This document shows, piece by piece, positions 63,381 through 64,000 of a stretch of 64,000 nt of DNA (position 1 is the first letter of the stretch; each line of letters starts with the position of its first letter). The notes under the pieces were generated by a model that did not search any database, was not told the DNA's origin, and saw only the letters and a list, made by a program, of their open reading frames with translations. The translations under genes and the position numbers were made by a program. This DNA is from Novosphingobium sp. 9 (lineage in GTDB: Bacteria; Pseudomonadota; Alphaproteobacteria; Sphingomonadales; Sphingomonadaceae): positions 1,736,501 to 1,800,500 of the forward strand of contig NZ_CP022707.1 of NCBI RefSeq assembly GCF_025340265.1, in the 5' to 3' direction.

Positions 63381-63406
63381 GGGAAAGCGCAGCGTAGCGC
63401 TTTCCC
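63381..63406. terminator. Bidirectional terminator between cysS and convergent gene
   Basis: GGGAAAGCGC and GCGCTTTCCC form a perfect 10-bp stem around AGCGTA, immediately before the stop of the convergent gene. TT follows on the + strand and AA-rich sequence precedes; likely serves both directions. Confidence 0.8.
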
Positions 63407-63793
63407 TTATCTTTCCTGGATGAGCAGAAATTCCATTTCCACTGTCATTCGCGGCTCCGGCACTGTGTCATGATGGACTGCGGTGACGGTCGCGTCAGCA
63501 ACGATCTGTCCGGAGATGGAAAATTCGTGATCTTCAAGCTGCTCGATAAAATCCTCGCCAGCCAGAATCGCCGCAATCTGTTCAAATCTCAGGACGATGA
63601 GATGTCTGGCCCCGCAAAAGAGGCTGGATGTCCAGGCGCGTTCTGCATGGCTGACAAATTGGGCCTGATCGCCGGAAAGGTTGAGAACCTGCGATACCAG
63701 GCGCAGCCATGGGCCGCGCTCTATCGCACGGGGTGATTGCACGGGTGAAAGCGGTGCGGGAGGTGACAGGACAGGGGCGCATTCAGATCGCAT
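63407..63793 (-). CDS. Hypothetical protein, second gene of a small overlapping pair
   Basis: A 128-residue protein with no family I recognise. After a proline-rich N-terminus (residues 1-25) there is a compact alpha/beta part (ARHLIVLRFEQIAAILAGED, FIEQLEDHEFSISGQIVADA, VTAVHHDTV, MTVEMEFLLIQE) whose alternating pattern suggests a beta-rich domain. No signal peptide or membrane segment. Its start overlaps the stop of the upstream small gene by 11 bp, implying translational coupling. Confidence 0.65.
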   Translation of the reverse strand: MRSECAPVLSPPAPLSPVQSPRAIERGPWLRLVSQVLNLSGDQAQFVSHAERAWTSSLFCGARHLIVLRFEQIAAILAGEDFIEQLEDHEFSISGQIVADATVTAVHHDTVPEPRMTVEMEFLLIQER

Positions 63794-63971
63794 CGGTCTG
63801 CTCCGGGTAGCTGGTCATGAAGGATTGGACTCGCAGGCACATGGCCTCGCGCGGCACGCGCCCATTGCGCAGATCGCCGACGAGCCTCGGGTCGTTGGCC
63901 GCAAGGCGTCCGAACTTCGTCCAGGGCATGTCGGTGCGGCGCAGGAAGCGTTCGATGTCTCGCAAAAGCAT
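63783..63971 (-). CDS. Small helix-turn-helix-like protein
   Basis: A 62-residue protein whose centre (MPWTKFGRLAANDPRLVGDL then RNGRVPREA) resembles short Xre-like helix-turn-helix proteins found in alphaproteobacteria, although the domain is minimal. It has a ribosome-binding site (AAAGGA) 8 bp before the ATG. It overlaps the following gene by 11 bp. A regulatory role is possible, for the neighbour or itself, but is not demonstrated; no toxin-like partner features are evident. Confidence 0.65.
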   Translation of the reverse strand: MLLRDIERFLRRTDMPWTKFGRLAANDPRLVGDLRNGRVPREAMCLRVQSFMTSYPEQTDAI

Positions 63972-64000
63972 GGCGATCCTTTGCTGGCGGGCGTTGCTTT

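Overview
The window is high-GC, gene-dense DNA from an alphaproteobacterium, most likely a sphingomonad close to Novosphingobium. Support for this: the gene order dusB-ntrB-ntrC-ntrY-ntrX-hfq-hflX with mazG convergent, a fused IspDF, a pyruvate dehydrogenase E1-beta with its own lipoyl domain, a tandem two-domain Hfq, and a large TonB-dependent receptor next to carbohydrate-degrading enzymes. No rRNA, tRNA, CRISPR array, prophage or insertion sequence was seen.

Layout. 0-2.3 kb: a broken LacI-type regulator running off the left edge and a frameshifted membrane acyltransferase. 2.3-10.1 kb: LysR regulator and flavin reductase, divergent from a valine/isobutyrate catabolic operon (mmsA, a lipoprotein, isobutyryl-CoA dehydrogenase, 3-hydroxyisobutyryl-CoA hydrolase, enoyl-CoA hydratase, mmsB). 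10.1-11.3 kb: a secreted unknown and a 590-bp repeat region of nested palindromes. 11.3-26.8 kb: housekeeping genes (FtsB-like, pdhA-pdhB, phytoene-synthase-like, EF-hand, CSS-EAL phosphodiesterase, trmFO, gyrA, TPR protein, carbonic anhydrase, lipA, Coq10-like, CinA-C). 26.9-38.9 kb: a secreted unknown coupled to ispDF, then dusB, the two nitrogen two-component systems, tandem-domain hfq, hflX and mazG.

39-61.8 kb is a rhamnogalacturonan-I (pectin) utilisation locus. It encodes a TonB receptor, PL11 endo-lyase, PL26 exo-lyase, two GH43-like enzymes (one with an N-terminal DUF6250-like domain), a CE12 acetylesterase, GH35 beta-galactosidase, GH105 unsaturated galacturonyl hydrolase, rhamnose mutarotase, a GPH-type symporter, KduI, KduD, KdgK and an IclR regulator. 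The inferred flow is: polymer cleavage and side-chain removal outside or in the periplasm, uptake, release of rhamnose and unsaturated galacturonate, then KduI-KduD-KdgK to KDPG. A 17-bp imperfect palindrome recurs upstream of six transcription units of this locus, including iclR itself, which suggests one autoregulated regulon. The window ends with cysS and two small unknown genes.

Seven single-base deletions, mostly in short G/C runs, break six otherwise recognisable genes (lacI-like, acyltransferase, mmsB, GH35 twice, DUF6250-GH43, PL26). Because all seven go in the same direction and the flanking reading frames are well preserved, base-calling error is the simplest explanation; real decay cannot be excluded from sequence alone. 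One consequence is a spurious 1404-residue open frame that joins GH35 to GH105.
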